NCBI GenBank assembly: GCA_029264075.1
Contig: JARICQ010000034.1
Coordinates: 1 to 6,339 of the forward strand
From: Tissierellaceae bacterium
GTDB lineage: Bacteria > Bacillota > Clostridia > Tissierellales > Tissierellaceae
Direction: 5' to 3'
Length of the DNA: 6,339 nucleotides
Shown: positions 5,661-6,339 of the stretch, piece after piece
How positions within the stretch are numbered: position 1 is the first letter of the stretch
How the letters are laid out: each line of letters opens with the position of its first letter
Position numbers and translations under genes: made by a program
Notes under the pieces: generated by a model
The model's input: the letters and a program-made list of their open reading frames with translations, nothing else
The model's database searches: none
Told to the model about the DNA's origin: nothing

Positions 5661-6338
5661 TTAAGTGGAATTTAAAGGTAAATCAATAATGAATTCACTA
5701 CCCTCACCATAGACACTATTTACTCCTATCTCTCCATCATGGGCTTTAATAATTGACTTTGCTATAGATAGTCCAAGTCCACTTCCACCTGTTTCCTTAC
5801 TTCTAGACTCATCTGCCCTGTAAAATCTATCAAAAATAAAGGGTAGATGCTCTTCCCTTATACCTATTCCATTGTCCATTACCCTTATAGTGATTCTGTC
5901 TTTGGTAAAGATTTTAAGAGATATAGAAATTTTACCATTTTCATCTAGATATTTAATTGAGTTTTCTAAAATGTTATACATTACTTGCTTTATCTTATCC
6001 CTATCCATATAAACATTGATATCATCTTCTATATTTTGTGCAATAGAAATATTATTTTTTCTTAATCTAGGAGTAAAGCTTATAATTATATTATTTATAT
6101 CCTCTGAAAGATTGAAGGTAGTTTTATTCAATGATATTGAATCTTCATCTAGATTAAAAGAATCTTTGAGGTCATCTACAAGAGTTGCAAGTCTATTTAT
6201 TTCATTCATCAGGATAGATAAATGTTCAGGACTAGCTTCCCATAATCCATCCATTATAGCTTCTATATGGCTTTTTAAAGTTGATATTGGAGTTCTGAGT
6301 TCATGTGAAATATTAGAGGCATATTTCTTTCTTATATC
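5661..6338 (-). CDS. Sensor histidine kinase, C-terminal kinase core (5' end outside window)
   Basis: The frame is open to the right edge and ends at TAA 5663-5661, giving 225 residues of the catalytic part. The phosphoacceptor H box is ISHELRTPIS, with the His codon at 6305-6303 (visible residue 12). The ATP-binding domain follows with the N box NILENSIKYL (about 122-131), G1 DNGIG (155-159), F box FIFDRFYR (167-174) and G2 GGSGLGLS (184-191), all intact. It autophosphorylates and passes phosphate to a response regulator, which in this class is usually encoded just upstream, here beyond the window. An ATG at 6254 is internal and must not be taken as the start because the H box lies before it. 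The sensor and membrane segments are not visible, so the signal is unknown. Confidence 0.95.
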   Translation of the reverse strand, partial: DIRKKYASNISHELRTPISTLKSHIEAIMDGLWEASPEHLSILMNEINRLATLVDDLKDSFNLDEDSISLNKTTFNLSEDINNIIISFTPRLRKNNISIAQNIEDDINVYMDRDKIKQVMYNILENSIKYLDENGKISISLKIFTKDRITIRVMDNGIGIREEHLPFIFDRFYRADESRSKETGGSGLGLSIAKSIIKAHDGEIGVNSVYGEGSEFIIDLPLNST

Positions 6339-6339
6339 A

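Noticed and set aside
6252..6254. ATG at 6254 as the start of a short 197-residue kinase
   Set aside because: The same frame continues to the window edge and encodes the H box HELRTP upstream of this ATG, so it is an internal Met.

Overview
The window is AT-rich and its genes carry strong GGAGG-type ribosome binding sites. Three of them apparently start at TTG. These traits, with a class A beta-lactamase-like serine hydrolase, a zinc-site-free S4 ribosomal protein on its own and an ECF-type vitamin transporter subunit, point to a low-GC Gram-positive anaerobe of the Clostridia/Tissierellia type. No tRNA, rRNA, CRISPR array or insertion sequence is visible, and this looks like ordinary chromosome.

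Layout. (1) Bases 1-976, plus strand: the C-terminal tail of an NlpC/P60 peptidase, then a class A beta-lactamase-fold serine hydrolase without a signal peptide. Together they look like the end of a murein-peptide processing cluster. (2) Bases 986-1024: a perfect 18-bp stem between converging genes, serving as terminator. (3) Bases 1032-1631, minus strand: a stand-alone rpsD of the 'C-minus' type (zinc-binding cysteines lost). It has a well-formed promoter, and a near-consensus Fur-family operator abuts the -35 box. (4) Bases 1835-5610, plus strand: a tight four-gene transcription unit made of a MATE exporter, a DUF1893 protein, an ECF transporter S component and an amidohydrolase of the methylthioadenosine/S-adenosylhomocysteine deaminase family. 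Gaps are 14, 24 and 18 bases. A sigma-A type promoter precedes the unit and a hairpin with a T tract closes it. (5) Bases 5661-6338, minus strand: the kinase core of a sensor histidine kinase that runs off the right edge.

How the genes may work together. The deaminase acts on adenosine-type nucleosides, DUF1893 is reported to have a cytidine-deaminase-like fold, the S component would import a small vitamin- or base-like compound, and the MATE protein would export one. A shared role in nucleoside or cofactor salvage and detoxification is a reasonable inference but is not proven by sequence. The most notable regulatory signal is the Fur-like box at the promoter of zinc-independent S4. It suggests metal-controlled swapping of a ribosomal protein.
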